A DNA stretch of 64,000 nt from an uncultured Mediterraneibacter sp. (GCA_944377745.1 CALWFV010000006.1:1-64000), one strand, 5' to 3'; shown: positions 18,019 to 26,751, counted from the stretch's first letter. Notes: generated by a model not told the origin, from the sequence alone. Numbers and translations: made by a program.

Positions 18019-19123
18019 TATCGTTGATCATCACCTTCACGATATTTTTGCCTTCCTTCAGATAGGACACCGGTATCTGATAGAAGGAAGTGTTCCACTG
18101 GCTTGAAAGACCGGTCAGCGGTGCAACTCTGTGGTCATTGATGTAGAGGAGATCATACTCTCCGTCCTGCCAGTCCACGTCATTGGTGCGTACTGCCAGA
18201 TATGCACTGACCGCAGGCAGCTGCCCCTCCGGAATATCAATGGCAACTTCGATCGGGTGTCTGCTTAAATTCATTCGTATATATGCATCTATGTCGCCGT
18301 CGGGGCCCCCCGTCCCCGCATTATTTTCATTATCTTCTCCCACGAAGTAAGTGGCCGGATGGGTTTCTGACGCCGACCGCAGCCCATATGTCTGCACCAT
18401 GGCCAGTTCCGGTGCTGCTGCCAGCACGTCTTCTTCCGTCAGGATTTCCGGATCTAACTCCAGCCCCGCAAGCATGGCCGCTTCTTCCTCCGGGGTCACG
18501 TCCTGATCTGTTCCTTCGTCCCCGTTTTCCTCCTCAGACTGTCCTTCTTCTGTTCCTTCGTCCTCGTCAGCGCCGTTCCCTTCGCTGTTTTTTCCCTGTT
18601 CTGTCTGTTCCGGCTGCTCTGTCTGATCCGGCTGATCCTCTGAACCTTCCGTCTGCGGCTCCACCGTCACGTCTATCTTCGGCATCTCAACCCCTTCTGC
18701 GGGCACATAGGATGACTCCTGGGGAAGAACCGCAGTAAATATATACGCACCCGGAATCTCTCCGTTATATTCCGGGTCGCTTATCCATGTGATCCCTTCT
18801 ATGATTACATTTTCACCCTGGACAGATGCTTCCAGCTCCTCCGGCAGCATGAGCTCGTCCTGCGGCGTTCCATACTCTGCCTGACGGCTTCTGACTTCCT
18901 CCGGAAGCTCTGTAAAACCTGCGATCTCTGTCACCTGAAGGTTATCCGGGACCTGGACTTCCTCCATAGTCTGCGTTTCCTCCAGGGTCGGCTCTGTCTC
19001 TGTTAAGGGGGCTGTACCGTCTCCGTCCTGTGACTCCGCATATATTATCGTTCCTCCTGCCTGTCCTGTCAGAAGAACCAAGGTCAGTATTCCTGCTATG
19101 ATTCTCTGTCTGGTCGACTTCAT
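17945..19123 (-). CDS. N-terminal fragment of the giant surface protein, with signal peptide
   Basis: Start at 19123 has AGGAGAGA 7 bases upstream. Residues 1-30 form a signal peptide (basic MKSTRQR, hydrophobic ILTLVLLTG, cleavage near IYAES). A Pro/Glu-rich region follows (~30-230), including a Gln/Glu/Asp-rich stretch at ~155-210, then a folded domain (~245-370; ISMPKN-type strands start only in the next frame). The last ~20 residues (FRSFHYRIFYHRCRG) are out-of-frame. It is divergent from the trehalose operon, with 313 bases between. Confidence 0.75.
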   Translation of the reverse strand: MKSTRQRIIAGILTLVLLTGQAGGTIIYAESQDGDGTAPLTETEPTLEETQTMEEVQVPDNLQVTEIAGFTELPEEVRSRQAEYGTPQDELMLPEELEASVQGENVIIEGITWISDPEYNGEIPGAYIFTAVLPQESSYVPAEGVEMPKIDVTVEPQTEGSEDQPDQTEQPEQTEQGKNSEGNGADEDEGTEEGQSEEENGDEGTDQDVTPEEEAAMLAGLELDPEILTEEDVLAAAPELAMVQTYGLRSASETHPATYFVGEDNENNAGTGGPDGDIDAYIRMNLSRHPIEVAIDIPEGQLPAVSAYLAVRTNDVDWQDGEYDLLYINDHRVAPLTGLSSQWNTSFYQIPVSYLKEGKNIVKVMINDIDPDDFRSFHYRIFYHRCRGIYSR

Positions 19124-19270
19124 ACAATACTCTCTCCTTTTTCTTTTGAAGTTTAATTTCTATTCTGCCAAAGAAATATCCTCTCTGAAAGTCTTCCGGA
19201 ACCATTTGCACTTTTCCGGGCATTCTTTGTCACCATAGTATTTTTTACGGTCATATGCCCATCCTATTAG

Positions 19271-19299
19271 GGAACTGTCTGCTGAAGCAGAACAGTTCC
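19271..19299. other. Hairpin in the divergent region between the surface-protein and tre genes
   Basis: GGAACTGT (19271-19278) pairs with ACAGTTCC (19292-19299), with an inner CTGCT/AGCAG stem. It lies upstream of the tre promoter and has no T-tract, so its role is unclear. The rest of 19124-19337 shows no gene. Confidence 0.5.
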
Positions 19300-19337
19300 T
19301 TTCACATCATATTTCTGATTTAATAAAACAATTTTTG

Positions 19338-19366
19338 TTGACACGTTTAAACAAGTGTGTTATATT
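19338..19366 (+). promoter_or_regulatory. Sigma-A promoter of the trehalose operon
   Basis: TTGACA (19338-19343), 17-base spacer, TATATT (19361-19366). The spacer itself contains a TreR box, so repressor and RNA polymerase should compete directly. Confidence 0.88.
19344..19355. promoter_or_regulatory. TreR box 1, inside the tre promoter spacer
   Basis: CGTTTAAACAAG, which shares GTTTAAACAAG with the complement of the site in front of treR. It lies between the -35 and -10 elements. Confidence 0.75.
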
Positions 19367-19371
19367 TTAGT

Positions 19372-19383
19372 TGTTCAAACAAG
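19372..19383. promoter_or_regulatory. TreR box 2, at the tre transcription start
   Basis: TGTTCAAACAAG differs from box 1 at two positions and lies 28 bases further downstream, over the predicted start of transcription. The overlapping CAAACAAGTTTG (19376-19387) is itself a palindrome. Confidence 0.65.
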
Positions 19384-19436
19384 TTTGCGTTTAATAATCC
19401 AACACATTCAAATTATCAGAGAAAGGAAGAGAAACG

Positions 19437-21443
19437 ATGGGTAAGTATGATAATGACGTAAAACAGTTATTAACTCTCGTCGGAGGAAAAGAAAACATCC
19501 AGGCAGTTTCTCACTGCATGACAAGAATGCGTTTCGTTCTTGTGGATCCGAAGAAGGCGGATGAAAAGGCGATCGAGGATCTGCCGAGTGTAAAGGGAAC
19601 GTTTACACAGGCAGGCCAGTATCAGGTCATCATCGGAAATGATGTCTCTGTTTTCTACAACGAATTCACCGCTTATGCCGGAATCGAAGGCGTGAGCAAG
19701 GACGCGGTAAAGGCCGCGGCAAAGACAAATCAGAATCCGCTCCAGAAGATCATGGGAACTCTGGGCGAAATCTTCGCACCACTGATCCCGGCCCTGATCT
19801 GCGGCGGTCTTGTGCTCGGTTTTCGAAATGTGATCGGCGAGATCAATTTCTTTAATAACGGAACGCAGAGTCTTGCAGATATCTCCCAGTTCTGGGCAGG
19901 AACCTACAACTTCCTGTGGCTGATCGGTGAAGCCGTATTCCATCTGCTGCCCGTCGGCATCGTATGGTCTATCACGAAGAAGATGGGAACGACTCAGATC
20001 CTCGGTATCGTCCTTGGTCTGACACTGGTATCTTCCCAGCTCCTGAACGGTTTCAGCGTATCATCCACACCTGCAGATGAGATTCCTTATTGGGATTTCG
20101 GCTTCGCAAAGGTGGAGATGATCGGTTACCAGGGACAGGTCATCGCAGCGATGATGGCTGGTTTTGTCCTTGTATATCTTGAGAAATTCTTCAAGAAGAT
20201 CTGCCCTGAAGTCATCAGTATGATCGTTGTTCCGTTCTGTTCACTGGTTCCGGCTGTAATCATCGCGCACACGATCGTCGGTCCCATCGGCTGGGCGATC
20301 GGAAACGGGATCGGAAATGTAGTATACGCAGGACTTACATCCGACTTCCGATTCCTGTTCGCGGCGGTATTCGGTCTGTTATATGCGCCGCTTGTCATGA
20401 CAGGTCTGCATCATATGACAAACGCCATCGATTCACAGCTCCTGGCTTCACCTGCCGGAAGCACGATCCTCTGGCCTATGATCGCACTTTCCAATATCGC
20501 ACAGGGTTCCAGTGTACTGGCAATGAGCGTTCTCCAGAAAAAGAACGAACGCGCTCAGCAGGTCAATGTACCGGCATGTATCTCCTGTTACCTGGGCGTA
20601 ACCGAGCCGGCACTCTTCGGTGTCAACCTGAAATATGTATTCCCGCTGGTATGCGGCATGATCGGTTCCTGCTGCGCTGCCATGATCTCCGTAGGCTTCG
20701 GAGTAGAAGCGCTGAGCATCGGCGTCGGCGGACTCCCGGGAATCCTCTCCATCAAACCGCAGTACTACCTGATCTTCCTTCTGGCTATGGCTGTTGCCAT
20801 CGTGATTCCGTTCACACTGACATTCATCGTCGGAAGAGTAAAACTTTCACAGGAAGACAGATTCGGAAAAGAAGCGGCGGCTCCAACGGCAGCTTCCACA
20901 GATGAAACATCCGCTGCAGAAGGAACAAGATCCGCAGCAGATACAGCTTCCTCAACAGCTGATGCGAAAACAGAGAACGCGGCTGACGTAAAAGAACTGA
21001 AATCCATCCTTGACGGTAAAGTAATGCCGATCGAGGAAGCACCGGACGATGTATTCTCACAGAAGATCATGGGTGACGGCGTTGCCATTGAACCTTCCAA
21101 CACTGTCGTGACCGCACCGGCAGACTGCGATGTGAGTGTTGTCATGGCTGACACAGGACACGCATGCGGACTGACACTTCCCAACGGCGTTGAACTCCTG
21201 ATCCACGTCGGAGTCGACACAGTGGACATGGGCGGAGATGGCTTCAGGCTTCTTGTAAACGAGGGAGACCATGTCAAAGCCGGGCAGTCACTGATCGAAT
21301 TTGATCCGGAGAAGATCAAAGCCGCAGGACATCCGTGTACGACAATGCTGATCGTTACAGCAGAGGGAAGTGCGGCAAACATCACAATGCACTCCGGCAT
21401 CGACGCAAAGGCCGGCGAGACAACAGTCATCTCCTGGGACTAG
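19437..21443 (+). CDS. treP: Trehalose PTS transporter, EIIBCA
   Basis: Imports trehalose and phosphorylates it to trehalose 6-phosphate. Domain order: EIIB (1-90, phospho-Cys27 in SHCMTRMRF), EIIC with about ten membrane helices (~105-460), a linker rich in Ala/Thr/Ser (~470-515), and a fused Glc-type EIIA (~520-668) with the active His590 in LLIHVGVDTVDM. The fused EIIA means no separate Crr protein is needed. AGGAAG lies 8 bases before the ATG. Trehalose specificity rests on the next gene (phosphotrehalase) and the TreR boxes; by domain layout alone it is in the sucrose/trehalose/beta-glucoside group. Confidence 0.93.
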   Translation: MGKYDNDVKQLLTLVGGKENIQAVSHCMTRMRFVLVDPKKADEKAIEDLPSVKGTFTQAGQYQVIIGNDVSVFYNEFTAYAGIEGVSKDAVKAAAKTNQNPLQKIMGTLGEIFAPLIPALICGGLVLGFRNVIGEINFFNNGTQSLADISQFWAGTYNFLWLIGEAVFHLLPVGIVWSITKKMGTTQILGIVLGLTLVSSQLLNGFSVSSTPADEIPYWDFGFAKVEMIGYQGQVIAAMMAGFVLVYLEKFFKKICPEVISMIVVPFCSLVPAVIIAHTIVGPIGWAIGNGIGNVVYAGLTSDFRFLFAAVFGLLYAPLVMTGLHHMTNAIDSQLLASPAGSTILWPMIALSNIAQGSSVLAMSVLQKKNERAQQVNVPACISCYLGVTEPALFGVNLKYVFPLVCGMIGSCCAAMISVGFGVEALSIGVGGLPGILSIKPQYYLIFLLAMAVAIVIPFTLTFIVGRVKLSQEDRFGKEAAAPTAASTDETSAAEGTRSAADTASSTADAKTENAADVKELKSILDGKVMPIEEAPDDVFSQKIMGDGVAIEPSNTVVTAPADCDVSVVMADTGHACGLTLPNGVELLIHVGVDTVDMGGDGFRLLVNEGDHVKAGQSLIEFDPEKIKAAGHPCTTMLIVTAEGSAANITMHSGIDAKAGETTVISWD

Positions 21444-21511
21444 CAGACAGCTCAATTCGCAGTAACAGAGGATGGTTTCTATGATGATCAGGAAAGGACG
21501 GATTGTAAGAT

Positions 21512-23173
21512 ATGAATAACGATTTCAGAAAAAGCACAGTATACCAGATTTATCCAAAATCATTCTGTGATACAGACAAAGACGGGCTGGGCGACCTTCG
21601 CGGCGTCATCGAAAAACTGGACTACATCAAAGAGCTTGGCGTGGACTACATCTGGCTCACTCCCTTCTTTGTATCTCCTCAGAACGACAACGGGTACGAT
21701 GTAGAAGACTATTACAATATCGATCCGAGTTACGGGACTATGGAGGATGTGGAAGAACTCATCGCGGAAGGGAAAAAACGCGGGATCGGGCTTATGTTCG
21801 ATATGGTGTTCAACCATGTATCAACCCGCCACGAGTGGTTCCGGAAAGCGATGGAGGGCGATCCCTACTACAAAGACTTTTTTATCTTCCGCAAGGGAAA
21901 AGGCGACGGTGTTCCTCCCACCAACTGGGAAAGCAAATTCGGCGGGAACGCATGGGAGTATGTAGAAAAATTTGACGAATACTATCTGCACCTCTTCGAT
22001 GTGACCCAGGCGGATCTCAACTGGGAGAACGAGAACGTCCGCAAAGAGATCCAAAAAATACTGAAATTCTGGATGAAAAAAGGAGTACGCGGTTTCCGTT
22101 TCGATGTGATCAACCTGATCAGCAAGGCATGCTATGAGGATGACGAGACCGGCGACGGACGGAAATATTATACAGACGGTCCGAAGATCCATCAGTATCT
22201 GAAAGAGATGCACGACGCCACATTCGGAAAGGACGAAGGCATCGTGACTGTCGGCGAGATGTCCAGCACGACTATGGAGAACTGCTTCAAATATGCAGGC
22301 CGTGACACCGGGGAGTTGTCCATGGTATTCAGCTTCCACCACCTGAAAGTGGACTTCATGGGCAATGAGAAATGGGTCCTTGTTCCCACCGATTTTCAGA
22401 AGTTGAAAGACATCATCTTTGACTGGCAGACAAAGATGGCAGAGCACAATGCATGGAACGCAGTGTTCTGGTGTAATCACGATCAGCCCCGCGTCGTTTC
22501 CCGTTTCGGAGACGAGGGGAAATACTGGAAGGAATCTGCAAAGATGCTGGGAACCATCATACACTGCCTGAGGGGTACGCCGTATGTGTACCAGGGCGAG
22601 GAGATTGGTATGACCAACACAGACTTCACCGATATCTCCCAGTTCAAGGACGTAGAGAGTCTGAACCATTATCAGATTCTGCAGGACAAGGGCCTCTCAG
22701 CTTCGGATGCGCTCCGGATCATACAGATCCATTCCAGGGACAACGGACGTACGCCAATGCAGTGGGATGATACGAAATACGCCGGATTCTCCGCTGAGGA
22801 CAGTGCCGAGCCGTGGATCGCGGTAAACAGCAACCATACACGGATCAACGCGGCTGAGCAGTTAAAGGATGAAGATTCGATCTTACATTATTACCAGAAG
22901 CTGATCGCCATGAGAAAAGAGCTGGACGTCATCGCTTACGGTGACATCGAGCCTCTGGCAGTAAAGGATCCCTGTGTGTTCGCATACCGCAGGGCTTACG
23001 AAGGTCATGAGCTCATCGTAGCAGCGAACTTCTACGGAAGGGACTGCACATGGAAAGGCGCTCCGGATGTGACAGGATATGAGCGCGTGATCGGCAATTA
23101 CAAAGATGCTGTATCCGTTGAGAACGGTGTGATGAACTTGAGACCGTACGAAACGGCTGTATGGTATAAATGA
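21512..23173 (+). CDS. treA: Trehalose-6-phosphate hydrolase (alpha,alpha-phosphotrehalase)
   Basis: Hydrolyses trehalose 6-phosphate to glucose and glucose 6-phosphate in the cytoplasm. It is a GH13 enzyme of the oligo-1,6-glucosidase type, 553 residues. It starts with the typical FRKSTVYQIYPKSF..LGDLRGVIEKLDYI, and has the nucleophile in GFRFDVINL, the acid/base in VTVGEMSS and the third acid in WCNHDQPR. The GFRFDVIN region matches phosphotrehalases. It is 68 bases after treP and is closed by a strong terminator at 23222. Oligo-1,6-glucosidase is the only serious alternative, and the operon makes it unlikely. Confidence 0.93.
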   Translation: MNNDFRKSTVYQIYPKSFCDTDKDGLGDLRGVIEKLDYIKELGVDYIWLTPFFVSPQNDNGYDVEDYYNIDPSYGTMEDVEELIAEGKKRGIGLMFDMVFNHVSTRHEWFRKAMEGDPYYKDFFIFRKGKGDGVPPTNWESKFGGNAWEYVEKFDEYYLHLFDVTQADLNWENENVRKEIQKILKFWMKKGVRGFRFDVINLISKACYEDDETGDGRKYYTDGPKIHQYLKEMHDATFGKDEGIVTVGEMSSTTMENCFKYAGRDTGELSMVFSFHHLKVDFMGNEKWVLVPTDFQKLKDIIFDWQTKMAEHNAWNAVFWCNHDQPRVVSRFGDEGKYWKESAKMLGTIIHCLRGTPYVYQGEEIGMTNTDFTDISQFKDVESLNHYQILQDKGLSASDALRIIQIHSRDNGRTPMQWDDTKYAGFSAEDSAEPWIAVNSNHTRINAAEQLKDEDSILHYYQKLIAMRKELDVIAYGDIEPLAVKDPCVFAYRRAYEGHELIVAANFYGRDCTWKGAPDVTGYERVIGNYKDAVSVENGVMNLRPYETAVWYK

Positions 23174-23221
23174 TCGTGTTTATAGACAATATCAGATTCC
23201 ATTGACTCTTCCTTTATAGAG

Positions 23222-23261
23222 ACAGCGGGAACTCCTTTTCTCAGTAAACAGTTCCCGCTGT
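23222..23261 (+). terminator. Terminator of the trehalose operon
   Basis: ACAGCGGGAACT and AGTTCCCGCTGT form a perfect 12-bp stem, followed by TTTCTTTTCTTTTTT. It lies 48 bases past the treA stop codon. Confidence 0.93.
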
Positions 23262-23315
23262 TTTCTTTTCTTTTTTCTGACTTTTTGTTTCTTGGCTTTT
23301 CTCCCCCTTTCCCTA

Positions 23316-23344
23316 TTGCGTCCCATATTCCTTTTCTATATAAT
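23316..23344 (+). promoter_or_regulatory. Sigma-A promoter of the MATE transporter
   Basis: TTGCGT, 17-base spacer, TATAAT. Transcription would begin near 23351, which rules out reading-frame starts upstream of the promoter and supports the ATG at 23403. Confidence 0.75.
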
Positions 23345-23402
23345 ATGTTCGCACAGATGTATTTACTGGCAGCAAATATATTTTCAGAAAGAAGTTTTTT
23401 CC

Positions 23403-24764
23403 ATGGAATCATCAGCACAGATCAAAAATCAGATCACAGAGGGAACGATCTGGAAACAGCTCCTGCTGTTCTTCTTCCCAATCCTGCTGGGCACCTTTTT
23501 CCAGCAGCTTTACAATACCATAGACAGTGTGATCGTGGGGCAGTTTGTGGGAAAGGAGGCGCTTGCCAGCGTAGGAGGCTCCTCCGCCCAGATCGTGTCC
23601 CTGGTCGTGGGATTCTTTACCGGACTCTCCTCCGGCGCCTCGGTCACTGTCGCCCAGTTCTTCGGAGCGAAGAATGTCAAAGCGGCAAATGAGGGGCTCC
23701 ACAACGCCTACGCCCTGGCGATCGCCGGAGGGATCGCGCTTACTCTGATCGGCATCCTGACTGCCCCGGCGCTTCTCACTCTCATGCAGACGCCGTCGGA
23801 TATCATGCAGGATTCCGTTATTTACCTGCGGATCTATTTTGCCGGGATCATCTTTGTCCTGGTCTATAATATGGGCTCCGCCATCCTGCGTGCCACCGGA
23901 GATTCCAGACATCCGCTGTACTATCTGATCGTCTGCTGCGTCATCAACATCGTGCTTGATTCCCTGTTTGTCATCGTATTCCACATGGGTGTCATGGGCG
24001 CCGCAGCAGCCACTCTCATCGCGCAGGCAGTAAGCGCGGTGCTGGTCACCCGTGATCTGATGAGGTCCCGGGATATCCTGAAACTCTCGCTGAGAGAGAT
24101 CCGTTTCCACGGTGCTGTCCTGAAGACACAACTCAAGCTGGGAATCCCTACCGGACTGGAATCCGTGCTCTTCTCTATCACTAATATCGCCATCATGGCC
24201 TCCATCAACACCTTCGGAACAGACACCACTGCGGCGTGGTCAGCCTACGGCAAGCTGGACGCCATCTTCTGGATGGTCAGCACCGCCTTCGGAATCTCCA
24301 TCACCACCTTTGTAGGGCAGAACTACGGCGCGGGAAAGATGGACCGGGTGCGCCGCAGCACCTGGGTATGTCTGCTGATGGATCTGGCTGTATCCGGAGT
24401 GCTGGTCCTTTTCCTGATCGCGGCGAGAGTCCCGCTCTTCCGTCTGTTTACCTCAGATGGAGACGTTATCCGGATAGGATGTGATATGCTGGTATTGATC
24501 ATCCCCTGGTATATCGTGTATGTCTTCATTGAGATCCTTGCGGGAGCGCTCCGTGGTATGGGTGATGTGATCGTTCCCATGGTCATCACTCTGGCGGGTG
24601 TCTGCGTCTTCCGCATCATCTGGCTTGCAGTTGTGATGAAGATCTCCCCCACGATCCCGGCGATCATCTTCAGCTACCCGGTGACATGGATCGTCAGCGC
24701 GCTGGCGTTTATCGCATATTACATATTTAGATACCGAAAAAGCAGAACAAGGACTGTCAGTTGA
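23403..24764 (+). CDS. MATE-family multidrug/cation exporter
   Basis: Sodium- or proton-driven exporter of the MATE family, 454 residues with 12 predicted membrane helices in two halves. It begins IWKQLLLFFFPILLGTFFQQLYNTIDSVIVGQFV, a NorM-like first helix pair, and contains KLGIPTGLESVLFSI at the start of the second half. I chose the ATG at 23403 and not an earlier one at 23292, because the promoter at 23316-23344 lies between them and the shorter protein has the family's usual length. No regulator is adjacent. Substrate cannot be told from sequence. Confidence 0.92.
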   Translation: MESSAQIKNQITEGTIWKQLLLFFFPILLGTFFQQLYNTIDSVIVGQFVGKEALASVGGSSAQIVSLVVGFFTGLSSGASVTVAQFFGAKNVKAANEGLHNAYALAIAGGIALTLIGILTAPALLTLMQTPSDIMQDSVIYLRIYFAGIIFVLVYNMGSAILRATGDSRHPLYYLIVCCVINIVLDSLFVIVFHMGVMGAAAATLIAQAVSAVLVTRDLMRSRDILKLSLREIRFHGAVLKTQLKLGIPTGLESVLFSITNIAIMASINTFGTDTTAAWSAYGKLDAIFWMVSTAFGISITTFVGQNYGAGKMDRVRRSTWVCLLMDLAVSGVLVLFLIAARVPLFRLFTSDGDVIRIGCDMLVLIIPWYIVYVFIEILAGALRGMGDVIVPMVITLAGVCVFRIIWLAVVMKISPTIPAIIFSYPVTWIVSALAFIAYYIFRYRKSRTRTVS

Positions 24765-24771
24765 CGGTCCT
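24750..24771 (+). terminator. Terminator overlapping the MATE stop codon
   Basis: AGGACTGTCA pairs with TGACGGTCCT around a 2-base turn, followed by GTTTTTA. The stem includes the TGA stop at 24762-24764. Confidence 0.75.
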
Positions 24772-24825
24772 GTTTTTATCTGTTCTTTCAGACCGCGGGC
24801 AATATAAACACGCAGGTTTCCCGGC

Positions 24826-24852
24826 GGTTGATTTTCCGCGGAGAAATCAACC
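24826..24852. promoter_or_regulatory. 27-bp palindrome upstream of the ABC transporter, candidate operator
   Basis: GGTTGATTT and AAATCAACC flank a palindromic centre TCCGCGGA. A second copy of the GTTGATTTT half lies in the promoter spacer, as GTTGATTTTGTCAAC (24868-24882). The paired sites suggest a dedicated repressor, but no regulator gene is next to the operon. Confidence 0.55.
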
Positions 24853-24861
24853 ACGACTCCC

Positions 24862-24891
24862 TTTACAGTTGATTTTGTCAACCGATATAAT
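24862..24891 (+). promoter_or_regulatory. Promoter of the two-gene ABC transporter
   Basis: TTTACA, 18-base spacer carrying GTTGATTTTGTCAAC, then TATAAT. The predicted leader before the ATG at 24913 is only about 15 bases, just long enough for GGAGG. Confidence 0.75.
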
Positions 24892-24912
24892 AGGGGCAGG
24901 AGGCGGTACAAA

Positions 24913-25938
24913 ATGAAATCCATTGTCACAAACAGCATCACAAAAATATATCCCGGCGGGAACAGAGCGGTCAGTGGTCTCTCTCTTTCTCTGAATCAGG
25001 GCGAAGTGTACGGCTTTCTCGGGCCAAACGGCGCCGGCAAGACGACCACAGTAAAAATTCTGACCGGGATGCTCTCTCCCTCGGAAGGGAACTGCGAAGT
25101 GATGGGTATCGATCCTTCAGCAGAACCGGAAAAGATCCACGCCATTTCAGGCGTCATCACCGAACACGCTCAGATGTATGATAATCTCACCGGATTGGAA
25201 AATCTTCTTTTCTACGGATCTCTTTTCGGACTGGATAGGAACTGCGCCCAAAGCAGGGGACTGGGCCTTCTCCGTCAGCTCGATCTGGAGGAAGCTGCGG
25301 ACCGCAGACTCAGCGCATACTCCACTGGTATGCGGCAGAGACTTTCCCTTGCCCGTGCCCTGATCCACCGGCCTAAAGTCCTTTTCCTCGATGAGCCCAC
25401 TTCCGGCCTGGATCCGGAAAGCGCCCGGAACGTGAACCGACTGATCCGGGATCTTGCTTTAAAGGAAGGCGTTACCGTCTTTCTCTGCACTCACCAGCTC
25501 CGGTATGCCCAGGAGATCTGCACCCGGTACGGGCTGATCGAGAAGGGCTCCCTGCTTGCTTCCGGAACGCTTGATGAACTTCGCCGGACAGTCTCGCCCC
25601 GATTCACGGTAAAGATCAGAGCCGGCCATATTTCTCCGGATATGATCTCGCGCCTGGGTCTCAGACGTTCCGGTTCTGACGCGAAAGACAGCGCTGAGAT
25701 CCCGGATAACAGACAAGAGGAAAACAGAGGATCGTACAGAGAGGGATCTGACAAAGAGACCAGTAAAGAAACCGGCACAGTCTGGCTGGAAACGGAAGTC
25801 GAATCAGAAGAAGAAATCCCCGGGTTGGTACATCAAATCGTTTCCGAAGGTGGAAAAATCTTTCATGTTTCCGCCTGTCTTCCGTCTCTGGAAGACATCT
25901 ATTTCTCACTGACAGCCGGAAAGGAGGGTTTAAAGTGA
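24913..25938 (+). CDS. ABC transporter ATP-binding protein
   Basis: ATPase of a DrrA/NatA-like exporter. Walker A GPNGAGKTT at ~37-45, signature YSTGMRQRLSLARAL at ~135-149, Walker B KVLFLDEPTSGLDPES at ~155-170 and the switch His in LCTHQLR. A C-terminal extension of ~110 residues carries a charged linker (RQEENRGSYREGSDKETSK) and a final regulatory-type domain (EEIPGLVHQIVSEGGKIFHV) that many DrrA-type ATPases have. The ATG at 24913 has GGAGG at good spacing. The last codons overlap the permease start (GTGA), so translation is coupled. Substrate is unknown. Confidence 0.92.
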   Translation: MKSIVTNSITKIYPGGNRAVSGLSLSLNQGEVYGFLGPNGAGKTTTVKILTGMLSPSEGNCEVMGIDPSAEPEKIHAISGVITEHAQMYDNLTGLENLLFYGSLFGLDRNCAQSRGLGLLRQLDLEEAADRRLSAYSTGMRQRLSLARALIHRPKVLFLDEPTSGLDPESARNVNRLIRDLALKEGVTVFLCTHQLRYAQEICTRYGLIEKGSLLASGTLDELRRTVSPRFTVKIRAGHISPDMISRLGLRRSGSDAKDSAEIPDNRQEENRGSYREGSDKETSKETGTVWLETEVESEEEIPGLVHQIVSEGGKIFHVSACLPSLEDIYFSLTAGKEGLK

Positions 25939-26723
25939 AATCTGCAATATATGCCATTATCCGAAAAGATATCCGATCCGTAACCTCCAACCGACAGTTG
26001 TTCCTTCCCATCCTGCTGATCCCGCTGATCATGATCGTAGTGCTGCCGACCATGTTTGTCGTGACCGTGCGCTTTGTCCCGGAAGAGGCAGGCGATCTTG
26101 ACGCACTGCTGTCCCTGCTTCCCGTCTCCGCACTGGACGGCGGCGCAGAACAGGCTCTGATCCAGATCATCCTGAACAATATCCTGCCCGTCTTCTTTCT
26201 CATTATCCCGATCATGACCTCCTCTGTCATGGCGGCGGGTTCATTTGTCGGGGAAAAGGAAAAACATACACTGGAAACACTGCTCTACTGCCCTCTGCCG
26301 CTTGGTCGGATCTTTTACGCCAAGATCATGGCATCTTTTCTCATGAGCATGATGGTCTCACTCCTGTCCTTTGCGGTAATGCTCGCATTCATGGAAACGG
26401 AGCTGTTCATACTGTTCGGCGCCCTCACGGTTCCGTCGCTGAACTGGCTTATCATGCTGTTCCTGCTCTCGCCTGCGGTCTCCCTGATCGCCATCACTCT
26501 CATCGTAAGAGGATCCGCAAAGGCTCAGACCATGGAAGAATCTCAGCAGAAAGCTGTTTTGCTGATACTTCCTCTGATGCTCCTCATCGTGGGGCAGTTC
26601 TCCGGCGTCCTGCTGGTGAGCGGATGGCTGCTCCTGATTCTGGCGCTGGCGTGCGGCGCAGCTGCCTGGTTCCTCATGCGGGGATGCCGGAAACGGTTCA
26701 CCTGTGAATCTCTTCTGAAATGA
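25935..26723 (+). CDS. ABC transporter permease (ABC-2 type)
   Basis: 262-residue membrane subunit for the preceding ATPase. It has six predicted membrane helices and the ABC-2 feature FVGEKEKHTLETLLYCPLPLGRIFYAKI between helices 2 and 3, which is typical of NatB/YhaP-type permeases. It starts with GTG inside the preceding stop (GTGA), with GGAGGG upstream. The first cytoplasmic segment IIRKDIRSVTSNRQLFLP is also typical. The operon ends at the hairpin at 26752-26790. Confidence 0.92.
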   Translation: MKSAIYAIIRKDIRSVTSNRQLFLPILLIPLIMIVVLPTMFVVTVRFVPEEAGDLDALLSLLPVSALDGGAEQALIQIILNNILPVFFLIIPIMTSSVMAAGSFVGEKEKHTLETLLYCPLPLGRIFYAKIMASFLMSMMVSLLSFAVMLAFMETELFILFGALTVPSLNWLIMLFLLSPAVSLIAITLIVRGSAKAQTMEESQQKAVLLILPLMLLIVGQFSGVLLVSGWLLLILALACGAAAWFLMRGCRKRFTCESLLK

Positions 26724-26751
26724 CAGATTCCGGCCTTATTGTGCAAAAAAT

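Larger units (their letters stand above)
10555..19123 (-). pseudogene. Giant secreted multidomain surface protein, broken in at least four places
   Basis: The five fragments listed separately below read as one ~2,800-residue protein: signal peptide, acidic linker, Ig-like modules, a Calx-beta-like module, many bacterial Ig-like repeats with DTTAP or DKEAP boundaries, two Listeria-Bacteroides (InlB-B) repeats, a Gln/Glu-rich linker, and a final domain with C-terminal membrane helices. Frames change near 18.0 kb, 16.59 kb (G5 run), 16.20 kb (A6 run) and perhaps 10.66 kb (G5 run). An in-frame TAA at 11226-11228 separates two parts that are otherwise in the same frame. The tail after 10.66 kb would read WLLVAAGCAVMGIEIVVFGK and end near 10555. 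The gene is a surface adhesin or matrix-type protein by architecture only. Confidence 0.75.

Noticed and set aside
21821..22669. 282-codon minus-strand frame
   Set aside because: Antisense to the phosphotrehalase, no ribosome site, typical shadow composition.
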